This document shows, piece after piece, positions 18,168 to 26,445 of a stretch of DNA of 64,000 nucleotides. Every line of letters begins with the position of its first letter. Positions within the stretch are counted from its first letter, which is position 1. Under the pieces are notes generated by a model. The model was not told where the DNA came from. It did no database searches and saw only the letters and a list, made by a program, of their open reading frames with translations. The stretch is from Vreelandella salicampi (GTDB taxonomy: Bacteria; Pseudomonadota; Gammaproteobacteria; Pseudomonadales; Halomonadaceae). The stretch is from the NCBI RefSeq assembly GCF_013415105.1, contig NZ_JACCDF010000005.1, forward strand, positions 124,001-188,000. Direction: 5' to 3'. The position numbers and the translations under genes are program-made.

Positions 18168-18917
18168 TCACGCCAGGGGTTTAATCTCCAACTGCTCACT
18201 TGCAAAATGCACTTCAGCAGGCATCCCGAGACGGCGCGCATCAATATCTTCCAGGCGTTTATAATTACCCGCTACCGATAACAGCTCCGCATTAAGCTCG
18301 CGACAATAAATACCGGCGCCTAAATTGCCATGAATCCCCGCAAGCGCTCGCCCCCGCAACGCGCCATAAACGTGGATACTACCCGCTGCCAGCACTTCGG
18401 CCCCGGCATTAACCGCACCGATCACCACTAAGTCCCCCGTTGACGCACTTACCTGCTGCCCGGAGCGCACCGTACCGCGGTATACCCGTGCACCGGATGA
18501 TTCAACGACCTCGTCCGGCGTGTCCTGGGGCGCTTGGTCCTCTGCGCTGTCGTTTTCCGCCGCAATGCTGGCTAAGCGACGCGCACGCTCCTCTTGCACC
18601 GGGGCAAACCAGCCAAGCCCCAGCGCCCACGCCGACTGCTTCACGGGGTCTGTCCCGCCGCGTACCGCTACCGGCAGCAGTTTATGGTCACGGCACACCG
18701 CGCAAATCCGTTCAAGTGCCAGGTTCGGGGTATCAAGCTTTTCCACACTCAGGACAACCGGTGTATGCTGAAAGAACGCTGGCGACTGGGAGAGCTTGCC
18801 CTCAAGCTGCTGGCGGATCTGTTCAGGATCGGCGCTGTTTAGCTCCATAACCGTCATGGGCAACATGCCGCCTTTAAAAGTGAAGGCCACGTCGGCACTA
18901 TCCGCTTTTAGATTCAT
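18168..18917 (-). CDS. minC: Septum site-determining protein MinC
   Basis: MinC blocks FtsZ assembly where MinD carries it. The 249-residue protein has the MinC N-terminal domain (VAFTFKGGMLPMTVMELNSAD). An acidic, poorly ordered linker follows, near residues 110-140 (ENDSAEDQAPQDTPDEVVES). The C-terminal right-handed beta-helix contains RSGQQVSASTGDLVVIGAVNAGAEVLAAGSIHVYGALRGRALAG, read in pieces. Length is normal. The gene starts 283 bp from the divergent DUF349 gene. Confidence 0.95.
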   Translation of the reverse strand: MNLKADSADVAFTFKGGMLPMTVMELNSADPEQIRQQLEGKLSQSPAFFQHTPVVLSVEKLDTPNLALERICAVCRDHKLLPVAVRGGTDPVKQSAWALGLGWFAPVQEERARRLASIAAENDSAEDQAPQDTPDEVVESSGARVYRGTVRSGQQVSASTGDLVVIGAVNAGAEVLAAGSIHVYGALRGRALAGIHGNLGAGIYCRELNAELLSVAGNYKRLEDIDARRLGMPAEVHFASEQLEIKPLA

Positions 18918-19001
18918 GGCCGAAACTCCATGTCTTGATCAGGTAGAATATAAAGGTAGCGCATTCCCATGCGCTACGGCGGTGGAGCTTAACATTCTCC
19001 G

Positions 19002-19066
19002 TCCTATAAAGACGCTGCTCTATAAGGGCTCAGCTCTATAAAGAATCTGCTCTATAAGGAGGCACC
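19002..19066. repeat. Four tandem 16-17 bp repeats with CTATAA core
   Basis: Four units of the pattern TCTATAARRG...GC follow one another with a 16-17 bp period (starts at 19002, 19019, 19035 and 19051). A fifth, decayed unit lies near 19068. The block lies in the 283-bp region between the divergent minC and DUF349 genes. Each unit contains a purine-rich AAGG-like segment. Confidence 0.6.
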
Positions 19067-19200
19067 ATCATAAGGACGCACCAGCGACACTATGTCAGCC
19101 AAAACTAAGCGACAGCGCAGGCAACTGCAACCGCCAGAAGACGCTGATCGGTTTTTTACGTATATTTTTTTTCGCTAGGCCCCTCACAGCAGGATGACCC

Positions 19201-22017
19201 ATGCACGGACTGTTACGACGCCTGTTCGCTCCTCGGTGGCAACATCCCGACCCCGAGGTGCGTCGCCAGGCCCTTTCACGCCTCGACCCCACAAAGCCTG
19301 AGCAGTATCAAACGCTCAAAACACTGGCTAACGATGATCAGGCCGATATTCGCCTGGAGGCTTTAGTCGCCCTCGATGATCTCGACGGGCTGATAGCGGC
19401 CTACCCGCAACATCGCGATATTGAGGCGTGGTTCAACGCTATCTTAGCGCGCCTCTGCGGGCAGGCCGGCCAACACGATTTAGCCGAGCGCCAAGCCAAG
19501 CTGGGTGAGCTTGACGATTCGCGCTTGCTCAACGCCGTGGCTCTAGGCGGCGATAATCTAGACTTGCGCTTGAGCGCCCTTGAGCAGCTCAGCACAGAAG
19601 ACGATTTTATTCACCAAGCATGCCACAACGCCGTGGTGGCCGTTCGCCACCGCGCCGCGGAGCAGGTAGAAAGTGAAGCTGGCCTCAAGCGGCTACTCAA
19701 AGAGTCGCGCCGTGACCGCCAAGTGCTTCGCCTCGCGCGGGAGCGGTTAAACCGCCTCAAGGCCGACGCCGAGTGGGGGGAAAAACAGCACGAGCGGCGC
19801 GAAGTGCTACTGAACGCATTAGAGCAGCATGCAAAATCGCCCTGGGAGCCGTTCTATGCTGGCCGTTTCCGCCATCTCCAGCGCGAATGGGAGCAGCTTG
19901 AAAAGCCCCCTACCGCTGAGCAAGACGCGCGCTACCAACAGGCGGTGATGGCGTGCCGAAAGACCCTTCACGACCACGAAACCCAAGAACAGGCACGCCA
20001 GCAGCGCCAACAGCAACAAGAAGACGCCGAGGCCACCCGCGAGCAGCTTCTTGAAGGACTGGAAGAGAGCTTAGACGGCTTGCAGCACGGCGAGAGCATA
20101 AATCACCAAGATATCGACAGCTTACGCGCTCAACACCGCTTACTGGCCCAACGCTGGCAAACGCTTTCGGATACGCATCTGCCAAGCGATGCCAGCAGCG
20201 AGCGCTACCACCGCGCGATGCAACGCTACGAGGAAATCAGCGCCGCGTGGGAGCGCTGGCTCGCCGAGCAGCCGGCGATTGAAGACGCGTTAAATGATGC
20301 CGATTACGCTGGCCTTGCGGCGCATGTGAGTGCCTGCCGCTGGCCCGACAAGCTGGTTGCGCCAATGCTTCTGCAGCGGGCTCAAGCGGCCCTTAACGCC
20401 CACCAAGAAGAAAGCACGGCGGCCGCACCTACGCCTGCCACACTAGAGACGCTAAACCAAGAGCTCGACGCCTTTGAGCACCTGCTTGAGCGCGGCGCTT
20501 TCAAAAGCGCTAGCCGCCAGCATCAGCGCATTAAACCACAGGTTGAGGCGCTTAGTGGCAAGCAGGCTAAGCCGCTTATCTCACGGCTCAAACACCTAGG
20601 TGCCAGGCTTGCAGAGCTACGCGATTGGCGCGGATTTGTTGCCGGCCCCAAGCGCGAGCAGCTATGTGAAAGCATTGAGGCGCTTGCTGACGACTCGCAC
20701 CTCGACGACGCCGCGCTAGACCGTCGTCACCGGCAGCTCGTCAAAGAGTGGAAATCCCTAGGCGACGCCGCCACCAACCGCGAACTTTCCGCACGCTTTC
20801 GCGCCGCCTCAGACCGCATTCACGAGCGCCTAGCGCCTTGGCGTGAGCGCCTAACCCAGCAGCGGCAAGAAAACCTCGCTGCCCGGCAAGCGCTATGCGA
20901 ACAGCTAGAAGCGCTGTTAGAACAGCCTTCTGCCGACGCCGACCCTGACGTGCTGCGCGAAATTCGCGATAAAGCCCGCCACCAGTGGCGCCACTACTCA
21001 CCGGTGCCTCGCGAGCACGCTGAGAGCATCGGTCGCCGCTTTGGACGCGTGCGTCACCGCCTGCAGGCACTGATCGACGAACGCGCCCATGTCATCGCTG
21101 AGCGAAAGCGCGAGTTGGTCGAGCAAGCGCGAGCCCTTGTTGACGCAAGCGACACGCCGATCAGCACACGCACACAGCAGGCAAAGCATTTGCAGCAGCA
21201 GTGGCGCCAACTGGGCCGCGCGCCTAAAGGCGAAGAACAAGCGCTATGGAAGGCCTTCCGCCACGCCTGTGATCAGGTATTTGCCCAGCGTGACGCCCAG
21301 CAATCAGAGCGCGTCGCGCATCAGCAGCAACAGCTTGATGCCATGCAGGCACTGATTGAACGCATGGACGCCTGGCAGCCCAATAGCCCTGACGATGCCG
21401 CAACGCTTGAAGCGTTTCTGCGCGAAGCGGAGGCATTAGAGCCGCTCCCCAGAAGCCGGCGGAGTGACGGCATGCAAAAGCGCTTGAGCGGCATCGTTCG
21501 CGCCCGGCGGGAACGCTTAAACCGCGTAGACATTGTGGCGAAAGTCACCCAGTGGCAAGATATTTTGCCGCTCGTCAATGCACATCTAGCCGCCGACCAA
21601 CAAGCGCTAGACAATCCTGACGCGATAACACCCGTCGACGCCGACGCGTCACTCAATGCCCCCATGCCAGCCGCGTTTATACCGGCCCATGAAACCCGCA
21701 ATGCACTGCGTACAAACGCCACCACGTTCGATGCAACGCAGCAAGAGGCCATCCGCGAAGAACTGGCAAGGTTGCGCGTTCATCTCTCGCTACTTGCGCT
21801 GGGACGCGTGAGGCAAAGCGACGAGCCGCTTCGTTTAGCCATTCAAGTCGAGCGCTTAAACGACGGCCTTCAGCAATCACGTAGCCGTGCCGAAGAGCTG
21901 GAAGCGATTCTTACCGCGCTACTCGCGCTCGGCCCGATGCCGGAAACATTGTGGAACGCCGAGGTGGGCGAGCTCGACGACCTGCTTTCACAGCTCTCGC
22001 GCCTACCGCCGCCATAA
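19201..22017 (+). CDS. DUF349 domain-containing protein
   Basis: This is a 938-residue, highly charged helical protein of the DUF349 family. The repeated DUF349 signature is a tryptophan-centred three-helix unit and recurs several times (REWEQLEKPPTAEQDARY, QRWQTLSDTHLPSDA, KEWKSLGDAATNRELSARF, HQWRHYSPVPREHAES, QQWRQLGRAPKGEEQALW). The first 100 residues look like HEAT-type helices (RRQALSRLDPTKPEQYQTL). Long stretches should form coiled coil. Family function in proteobacteria is unknown; I make no functional claim. It is transcribed divergently from minC and converges on phaB with a strong terminator between. Confidence 0.9.
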   Translation: MHGLLRRLFAPRWQHPDPEVRRQALSRLDPTKPEQYQTLKTLANDDQADIRLEALVALDDLDGLIAAYPQHRDIEAWFNAILARLCGQAGQHDLAERQAKLGELDDSRLLNAVALGGDNLDLRLSALEQLSTEDDFIHQACHNAVVAVRHRAAEQVESEAGLKRLLKESRRDRQVLRLARERLNRLKADAEWGEKQHERREVLLNALEQHAKSPWEPFYAGRFRHLQREWEQLEKPPTAEQDARYQQAVMACRKTLHDHETQEQARQQRQQQQEDAEATREQLLEGLEESLDGLQHGESINHQDIDSLRAQHRLLAQRWQTLSDTHLPSDASSERYHRAMQRYEEISAAWERWLAEQPAIEDALNDADYAGLAAHVSACRWPDKLVAPMLLQRAQAALNAHQEESTAAAPTPATLETLNQELDAFEHLLERGAFKSASRQHQRIKPQVEALSGKQAKPLISRLKHLGARLAELRDWRGFVAGPKREQLCESIEALADDSHLDDAALDRRHRQLVKEWKSLGDAATNRELSARFRAASDRIHERLAPWRERLTQQRQENLAARQALCEQLEALLEQPSADADPDVLREIRDKARHQWRHYSPVPREHAESIGRRFGRVRHRLQALIDERAHVIAERKRELVEQARALVDASDTPISTRTQQAKHLQQQWRQLGRAPKGEEQALWKAFRHACDQVFAQRDAQQSERVAHQQQQLDAMQALIERMDAWQPNSPDDAATLEAFLREAEALEPLPRSRRSDGMQKRLSGIVRARRERLNRVDIVAKVTQWQDILPLVNAHLAADQQALDNPDAITPVDADASLNAPMPAAFIPAHETRNALRTNATTFDATQQEAIREELARLRVHLSLLALGRVRQSDEPLRLAIQVERLNDGLQQSRSRAEELEAILTALLALGPMPETLWNAEVGELDDLLSQLSRLPPP

Positions 22018-22070
22018 CAAGCCACTCACATTTAACGAACCATCAGTAGGTAACAACAGCTCGTAACAAC

Positions 22071-22099
22071 AAAGCGGGAGGCTCTAGGCCTCCCGCTTT
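22071..22099. terminator. Bidirectional terminator
   Basis: AAAGCGGGAGGC pairs with GCCTCCCGCTTT around a loop of about four bases. It lies between the convergent stops of the DUF349 gene (22017) and phaB (22141). The A and T ends give tails in both directions. Confidence 0.88.
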
Positions 22100-22140
22100 G
22101 CATTTCTATCGCTGTCAAACAGTTGCAAACAGATGAGGAT

Positions 22141-22887
22141 TTACCCCATAAATTGGCCACCGTTGATATCGATGTTAGCACCGGTAATAAAGCCTGACTC
22201 TTTATCTGCCAGGAATGTTACCAAACGGCCAATTTCTTCTGGCGTGCCGTAACGCTTCACCGGAATGGTTTCGCGAATGGCTTCTCGGACTTTCTCCGGA
22301 ATATTCATAATCATATCGGTTGCGATATAACCGGGAGAGACCGTGTTAACGGTAATGCCTTTTGTCGCTGTTTCTTGCGCCAGCGACATGGTAAGGCCGT
22401 GCATCCCCGCCTTAGCTGCGGCGTAGTTCACCTGCCCAAACTGGCCTTTCCGACCGTTGATGGAAGAGATATTGATAATGCGACCGTAGCCGTGCTCCAA
22501 CATGCTCTCGATAACGCTGCGACAGGTATTGAAGACACTATTGAGGTTGGTATCGATTACCTCGCTCCACTGGTCGTGCGACATCTTCTTCAGTGTGCCG
22601 TCTCGGGTAATCCCCGCACAGTTAACTAGCACAGTAATTGGGCCATGCTGACTTTCAATTTCGCGCGCACCGTCAAGGCACGCATTAAAGTCAGAAAGAT
22701 CAACCCCGGAAAGCGCAATATTATTGTAGCCATCGGCTTTTTGCGTTTCCAGCCAGGTTTTGGCTTTGTCGGGGTTACGGTAACCCGCTACTACCTGGTA
22801 ACCCGCATCTGCTAACGTGCGGCAAATTGCCGTACCGATACCACCAGTTCCACCAGTTACCCAGGCGACGGGGGCTTGATTGGCCAT
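22141..22887 (-). CDS. phaB: Acetoacetyl-CoA reductase (PhaB)
   Basis: It reduces acetoacetyl-CoA to (R)-3-hydroxybutyryl-CoA for polyhydroxybutyrate synthesis. The 248-residue short-chain dehydrogenase shows the cofactor motif WVTGGTGGIGTAICRTLAD (TGxxxGIG), the structural NCAGITRDG, and the catalytic Ser (NISSINGRKGQ). Next comes YxxxK as VNYAAAKAGMHG, then SPGYIATDM. The segments TLKKMSHDQW and GRKGQFGQ are typical of PhaB rather than FabG. FabG-like use cannot be excluded by sequence alone. No other pha genes are in the window. The gene is preceded by AGGGAGGTAG, a strong ribosome binding site. Confidence 0.9.
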   Translation of the reverse strand: MANQAPVAWVTGGTGGIGTAICRTLADAGYQVVAGYRNPDKAKTWLETQKADGYNNIALSGVDLSDFNACLDGAREIESQHGPITVLVNCAGITRDGTLKKMSHDQWSEVIDTNLNSVFNTCRSVIESMLEHGYGRIINISSINGRKGQFGQVNYAAAKAGMHGLTMSLAQETATKGITVNTVSPGYIATDMIMNIPEKVREAIRETIPVKRYGTPEEIGRLVTFLADKESGFITGANIDINGGQFMG

Positions 22888-23134
22888 AGACTACCTCCCT
22901 GATATGACGCATGGCTTGGATCACGTTCGTGTTTCGCAAGCCATTTTATGAACAGGCGCGATTGCGCCAAAACATCGACGACACGCTTATTTGCGTTTGT
23001 TTACGCATGCCGCCAACAAACCTTGTTGTTGTAAGCTAAGGATATGTCTTTGTTATACCAGCATAGCTTTAATACAGTCATGTTGCATGCAAGACGGCAC
23101 TAACGGCTATAAGGCAAAGGTTTGGAATTATACC

Positions 23135-23162
23135 TTGACGCAGCGCTAAAAAAGCGTAGTAT
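23135..23162 (+). promoter_or_regulatory. Sigma-70 promoter of tRNA-fMet
   Basis: TTGACG (-35) is followed after 16 bp by TAGTAT (-10), ending 14 bp before the mature tRNA start. Spacing and match are good for a strong stable-RNA promoter. Confidence 0.7.
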
Positions 23163-23176
23163 ACGCAACACGTTGA

Positions 23177-23253
<77 letters not shown>

Positions 23254-23263
23254 ATATTTTCAG

Positions 23264-23298
23264 AGGCAGATCAGTCACTTACTGGTCTGCCTTTTTTG
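23264..23298 (+). terminator. Terminator after tRNA-fMet
   Basis: AGGCAGATCAGT pairs with ACTGGTCTGCCT (one G:T pair) around a five-base loop and is followed by TTTTTTGTTG. It ends the tRNA transcript. Confidence 0.85.
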
Positions 23299-23415
23299 TT
23301 GTCTTTAGCATACTAACTTCTTGTGACACATATGTGACGTATATGTGCCACATTGGCTATACGCCTTCCTCCGCAATTTTTTTCTTATGACCTTCAGGCA
23401 ACTAGCGCTAACCGT

Positions 23416-23640
23416 TCAATCTTTTTGTGTCTGCCCACGCTCATCTTGAAATTCCAACAAGTCTCCCACCTCACACTTGAATAATTTGCATAGCTTATCC
23501 AGTGCATCCAGCTCGACTCGTTGAGCCGTTTCCTTATAAAGCAACGTCACCGTGTTCCGATTGAGTCCCGTGTCACGCGCCACATCGACAATTTTCATTT
23601 TGTGCTCACCCATCAAGCGAGCCAGGTGACAACGAACCAT
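23416..23640 (-). CDS. Small XRE/Cro-type repressor
   Basis: This 74-residue helix-turn-helix protein resembles the YozG-like Cro/CI group: MKIVDVARDTGLNRNTVTLLYKE carries the recognition helix. LDALDKLCKLFKCEVGDLLEF is the conserved C-terminal part. It is divergent from the excisionase-like gene and the integrase. A long inverted repeat lies between them (23664-23732). By analogy with phage and integrative-element control regions, it probably represses the xis-int operon and itself. Translation starts at MVRCHLARLMGEH after GGGGAGG. Confidence 0.88.
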   Translation of the reverse strand: MVRCHLARLMGEHKMKIVDVARDTGLNRNTVTLLYKETAQRVELDALDKLCKLFKCEVGDLLEFQDERGQTQKD

Positions 23641-23663
23641 CTAAACCTCCCCAAAAGTATTTT

Positions 23664-23732
23664 TGTCATCCTGAATGGCAAAAAAACCTTGCAAATGGTC
23701 TAATGCTGTCTAAAATAACATTCAGGATGACA
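23664..23732. promoter_or_regulatory. Paired operator (14-bp inverted repeat) of the integrase control region
   Basis: TGTCATCCTGAATG at 23664-23677 and its exact reverse complement CATTCAGGATGACA at 23719-23732 are 41 bp apart. They lie between the divergent XRE gene and the excisionase-like gene. The XRE start is 23 bp to the left and the xis-like start 60 bp to the right. Two half-sites this far apart could be bound by two repressor dimers with looping. Confidence 0.7.
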
Positions 23733-23791
23733 TTCTGATTTTTTGAATGCCTTTTCGCCACGCAGAATACCACTCTCCTTGGAGGTTTTCG

Positions 23792-24031
23792 ATGGAAGCG
23801 TCATACACCTATCTAACGACTGAAGAGCTTGCTAAGCGCATCAAGTATGACTGCCGCACTATCCGGCAACAGCTCAAAGATAGCGTCCTGATCGAAGGCA
23901 CTCACTACATTAAACCTTTCGGACGCCGGAAAATCCTCTTTCTCTGGGAAGCCGTAGAGAAAGAAATGTTAAAAAATGCCACCTGCAATATCGCCATTCC
24001 TATGGCCAACGGAGGTGTTAGCCATGGGTAA
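23792..24031 (+). CDS. Excisionase-like small DNA-binding protein
   Basis: The 79-residue protein reads MEASYTYLTTEELAKRIKYD, then CRTIRQQLKDSVLIEGTHYI and KPFGRRKILFLWEAVEKEM. This is a winged-helix/MerR-like fold as found in recombination directionality factors next to integrases. The ATG at 23792 is preceded by GGAGG at 7-bp spacing; the frame is open further up but has no such site. Its end overlaps the integrase start by 8 bp, so the two are coupled. A role in excision is inferred from position and fold. Confidence 0.7.
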   Translation: MEASYTYLTTEELAKRIKYDCRTIRQQLKDSVLIEGTHYIKPFGRRKILFLWEAVEKEMLKNATCNIAIPMANGGVSHG

Positions 24032-25262
24032 GGTTCGCAAGCGCAAAGAGACGGGGAAGCTTTATTTGGATTTTTTCTATCGCGGGTTACGTCTCCGCGA
24101 ACAAACAGCATTACAAGACACCCCAAGCAATCGCAAAAAAGTTGAGCAGCTGCTGGCACGCGTAGAAGCCAAAATTTTGCTAGGTGACTTTGACTACGCC
24201 GAGTTCTTTCCTGGTAGTAAAAACCTTCGCAAGCTGGGTTTAGACGAAGCCGCTAAAAGTCACACCGTCCCAGAACCTCATCCTGGGAGCCATCAAGCAC
24301 CTGCCGACACTCCCCTGTTCAGCGACTTTGCGGCGCAGTGGTTTGAAGAAAACAAGATCCAATGGCGCTCATCGCATGTTCGTAACGTCAGCTCAATCCT
24401 AGACAGCTCGCTCATCCCCGCCTTCGGCAAAAAGCCGGTGGGCGACATCACCAAAGCCGACATCATGGGGTTTCGGGCCAAGCTGGCCAAACGCAAAGGA
24501 CGCAGTGCCACGGGAGTGGTTTCGCCCAAGACGATCAATAGCCACATGACCATTTTGCGGATGGTGCTGGATGAGGCGGCAGAGCGTTTTGATTTCGAGA
24601 CGCCCTACAAGAACATCAAGCCGTTAAAGCTGCAGAAAACCCATATCGAGCCGTTCTCACTGCAAGAGGTGCAGCGCATCATCGATAACGTCCGCCCAGA
24701 TTATCGAAACTATTACACCGTGCGTTTTTTTACCGGAATGCGTACCGGCGAGATTGACGGCCTGAAATGGAAAAACGTCGATTTTGCCAAGCGGGAAATC
24801 CTGGTGCGCGAGACGCTGATCAACGGGGAAACGGAGTACACCAAAACAGACGGTTCTCAACGTGAAATTCCCATGTTCGGTCAGGTATATGACGCCCTCA
24901 AAACGCAGTACGCGGCGACCGGACATAAGAGCGAGTACGTGTTCTGTAATCAGCTGGGGCAGCCACTGGACCACAACAACGTCACCAAGCGGGTGTGGTA
25001 CCCGCTGCTGAAAGCCCTCGGGCTGAACAAGCGGCGCCCTTACCAGACCCGCCATACCGCCGCGACGCTCTTCCTGGCGTCGGGGGAAAACCCGGAATGG
25101 GTCGCGCGGGTACTGGGCCACAGCTCCACCGAGATGCTGTTTAAGGTCTACTCACGCTACGTTCCTAATGCTACGCGCATGGATGGCTCGGCTTTTGAGC
25201 GTTTACTGGGCAACACCCGTCCTGTCACTTCTCGGAAGGAGGGTTCCCATGAAACCGCTTGA
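24024..25262 (+). CDS. Tyrosine-type integrase of the genomic island
   Basis: The 412-residue phage-type integrase starts at the ATG at 24024 behind GGAGGTG. The N-terminus MGKVRKRKETGKLYLDFFYRG is an arm-type DNA-binding domain (DUF3596-like). The core-binding domain covers about residues 95-195. The catalytic domain shows Arg in FFTGMRTGEIDGLKW, H-x-x-R in YQTRHTAATLFLASG, His/Trp in VARVLGHSSTEM, and the nucleophile Tyr in VYSRYVP. It lies less than 1 kb from tRNA-fMet, pointing to integration there. The HD-domain gene overlaps its end by 14 bp. Confidence 0.93.
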   Translation: MGKVRKRKETGKLYLDFFYRGLRLREQTALQDTPSNRKKVEQLLARVEAKILLGDFDYAEFFPGSKNLRKLGLDEAAKSHTVPEPHPGSHQAPADTPLFSDFAAQWFEENKIQWRSSHVRNVSSILDSSLIPAFGKKPVGDITKADIMGFRAKLAKRKGRSATGVVSPKTINSHMTILRMVLDEAAERFDFETPYKNIKPLKLQKTHIEPFSLQEVQRIIDNVRPDYRNYYTVRFFTGMRTGEIDGLKWKNVDFAKREILVRETLINGETEYTKTDGSQREIPMFGQVYDALKTQYAATGHKSEYVFCNQLGQPLDHNNVTKRVWYPLLKALGLNKRRPYQTRHTAATLFLASGENPEWVARVLGHSSTEMLFKVYSRYVPNATRMDGSAFERLLGNTRPVTSRKEGSHETA

Positions 25263-26205
25263 TACTCACCGCCCGGCCCATCTTGCCCGTTCTTTCACGG
25301 GCACCTACCGGCTTACGGGGCGCGTGGCGTTTTTTGATGATGTGAAAACGCCTTTCTTGAAGTTGCGGTTAAGTGATTGCGAAGGGGATCACGTGGCGCT
25401 GCTGAATTTGGATAAAACGTCAGTACCCGAGCGCATCGGTCACCTGGATACGGTGACGGCCACCGGCGTTAAGGGCTTATCGGGCCCGTTCATGCTCCAC
25501 GAATTTCGCCCAGCGACGCAAGATGAAGTGACCGCGCTAGCAACGTTGCAATCGCTGCCCCGGGTTTACTGCCCGGTGCTGGAGACTTTTGACCAGCTCG
25601 TATCGACCGCTCAGTCGCTGCACTCAGCGCATCTGCGTGAGTTTTTGACGCGGGTGTTGGAGCGCCAAGATCGCATGGAGGCTTTTTTAAACGCCCCGGC
25701 GAGCGTATCGTATCACCACGCCTATCCGGGCGGCTTGCTGCAGCATTCGCTGGATGTGGCCAACAATGCCGTGGCGATGCTGCGCCTTAACGAGCCCGAC
25801 ACCTCACGCCTCATGCAAGAGACGTGCTTCGTCGCGGGGTTATTGCACGATATTGGCAAAACCTACACGTACGACTCAAAAGGGAAGCCGAATGCCGCCT
25901 GGAAGCTTTGCAGCCACGATGCGTTTACCTTGGAAGCCTGCGCCTACGGATTGGGGTATTTGGATCAGCACGCGCCTGACCTGGCGATCATGCTGCGTCA
26001 TGTTTGGACATGCGCTTCACCCGGCGCGCGATATGGCCAGCCAGCCGCGATGACACTAGCCCGCTATGTTCGTGATGCCGATGGACAGAGTGCGATGGCC
26101 GATAACCAACAACGGGCGTTTAGCCGCACCGGTGGCTGGGGCTTTAGCCGTCTGGGTCAAAATCTCTTCTGGCGACCGGAAGGACCAACGTTACAGCCAC
26201 AATAG
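25249..26205 (+). CDS. OB-fold/HD-domain protein (YhaM/TraI-N-like)
   Basis: The 318-residue protein starts at an ATG at 25249 behind GGAAGGAGG inside the end of the integrase gene. Residues 15-100 look like an OB-fold nucleic-acid binding domain (YRLTGRVAFFDDVKTPFLKLRL). An HD metal-binding domain follows, with YHHAYPGGLLQHSLDVANN and the central motif GLLHDIGKTYTYDSKG. It then has HDAFTLEACAYGLGYL and LRHVW. This layout resembles the exoribonuclease YhaM and the HD part of MOBH relaxases (TraI_2). Full relaxases are far longer, so conjugative nicking is unlikely from this protein alone. A role in island maintenance is inferred from coupling to the integrase. Confidence 0.8.
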   Translation: MKPLDTHRPAHLARSFTGTYRLTGRVAFFDDVKTPFLKLRLSDCEGDHVALLNLDKTSVPERIGHLDTVTATGVKGLSGPFMLHEFRPATQDEVTALATLQSLPRVYCPVLETFDQLVSTAQSLHSAHLREFLTRVLERQDRMEAFLNAPASVSYHHAYPGGLLQHSLDVANNAVAMLRLNEPDTSRLMQETCFVAGLLHDIGKTYTYDSKGKPNAAWKLCSHDAFTLEACAYGLGYLDQHAPDLAIMLRHVWTCASPGARYGQPAAMTLARYVRDADGQSAMADNQQRAFSRTGGWGFSRLGQNLFWRPEGPTLQPQ

Positions 26206-26229
26206 TAGTCGGTATGAAACCACCCTAAT

Positions 26230-26262
26230 GCCGCCAGCGGATTTCGTTTGGCGGCTTTTTTT
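26230..26262 (+). terminator. Terminator of the xis-int-HD operon
   Basis: GCCGCCA pairs with TGGCGGC around a 12-base loop, followed by seven T. It lies 25 bp after the HD gene stop. The rest of 26263-26445 holds nothing I recognise. Confidence 0.85.
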
Positions 26263-26445
26263 AGGCGTCAGATTTCGGCCACAAGTGGACATGCCATCCA
26301 CACATAAGAAAGTTAGCTTTCATACATCAGCCTTTAGATTTTCCACATTGACCACAAGCTACCGATAAAAAAGCTGATTGCTTGTGCAACGTTTATAACG
26401 CTTTCAGTCCTTATTAAATAAAGTCCTTTAAGACCAATCCTCAGG

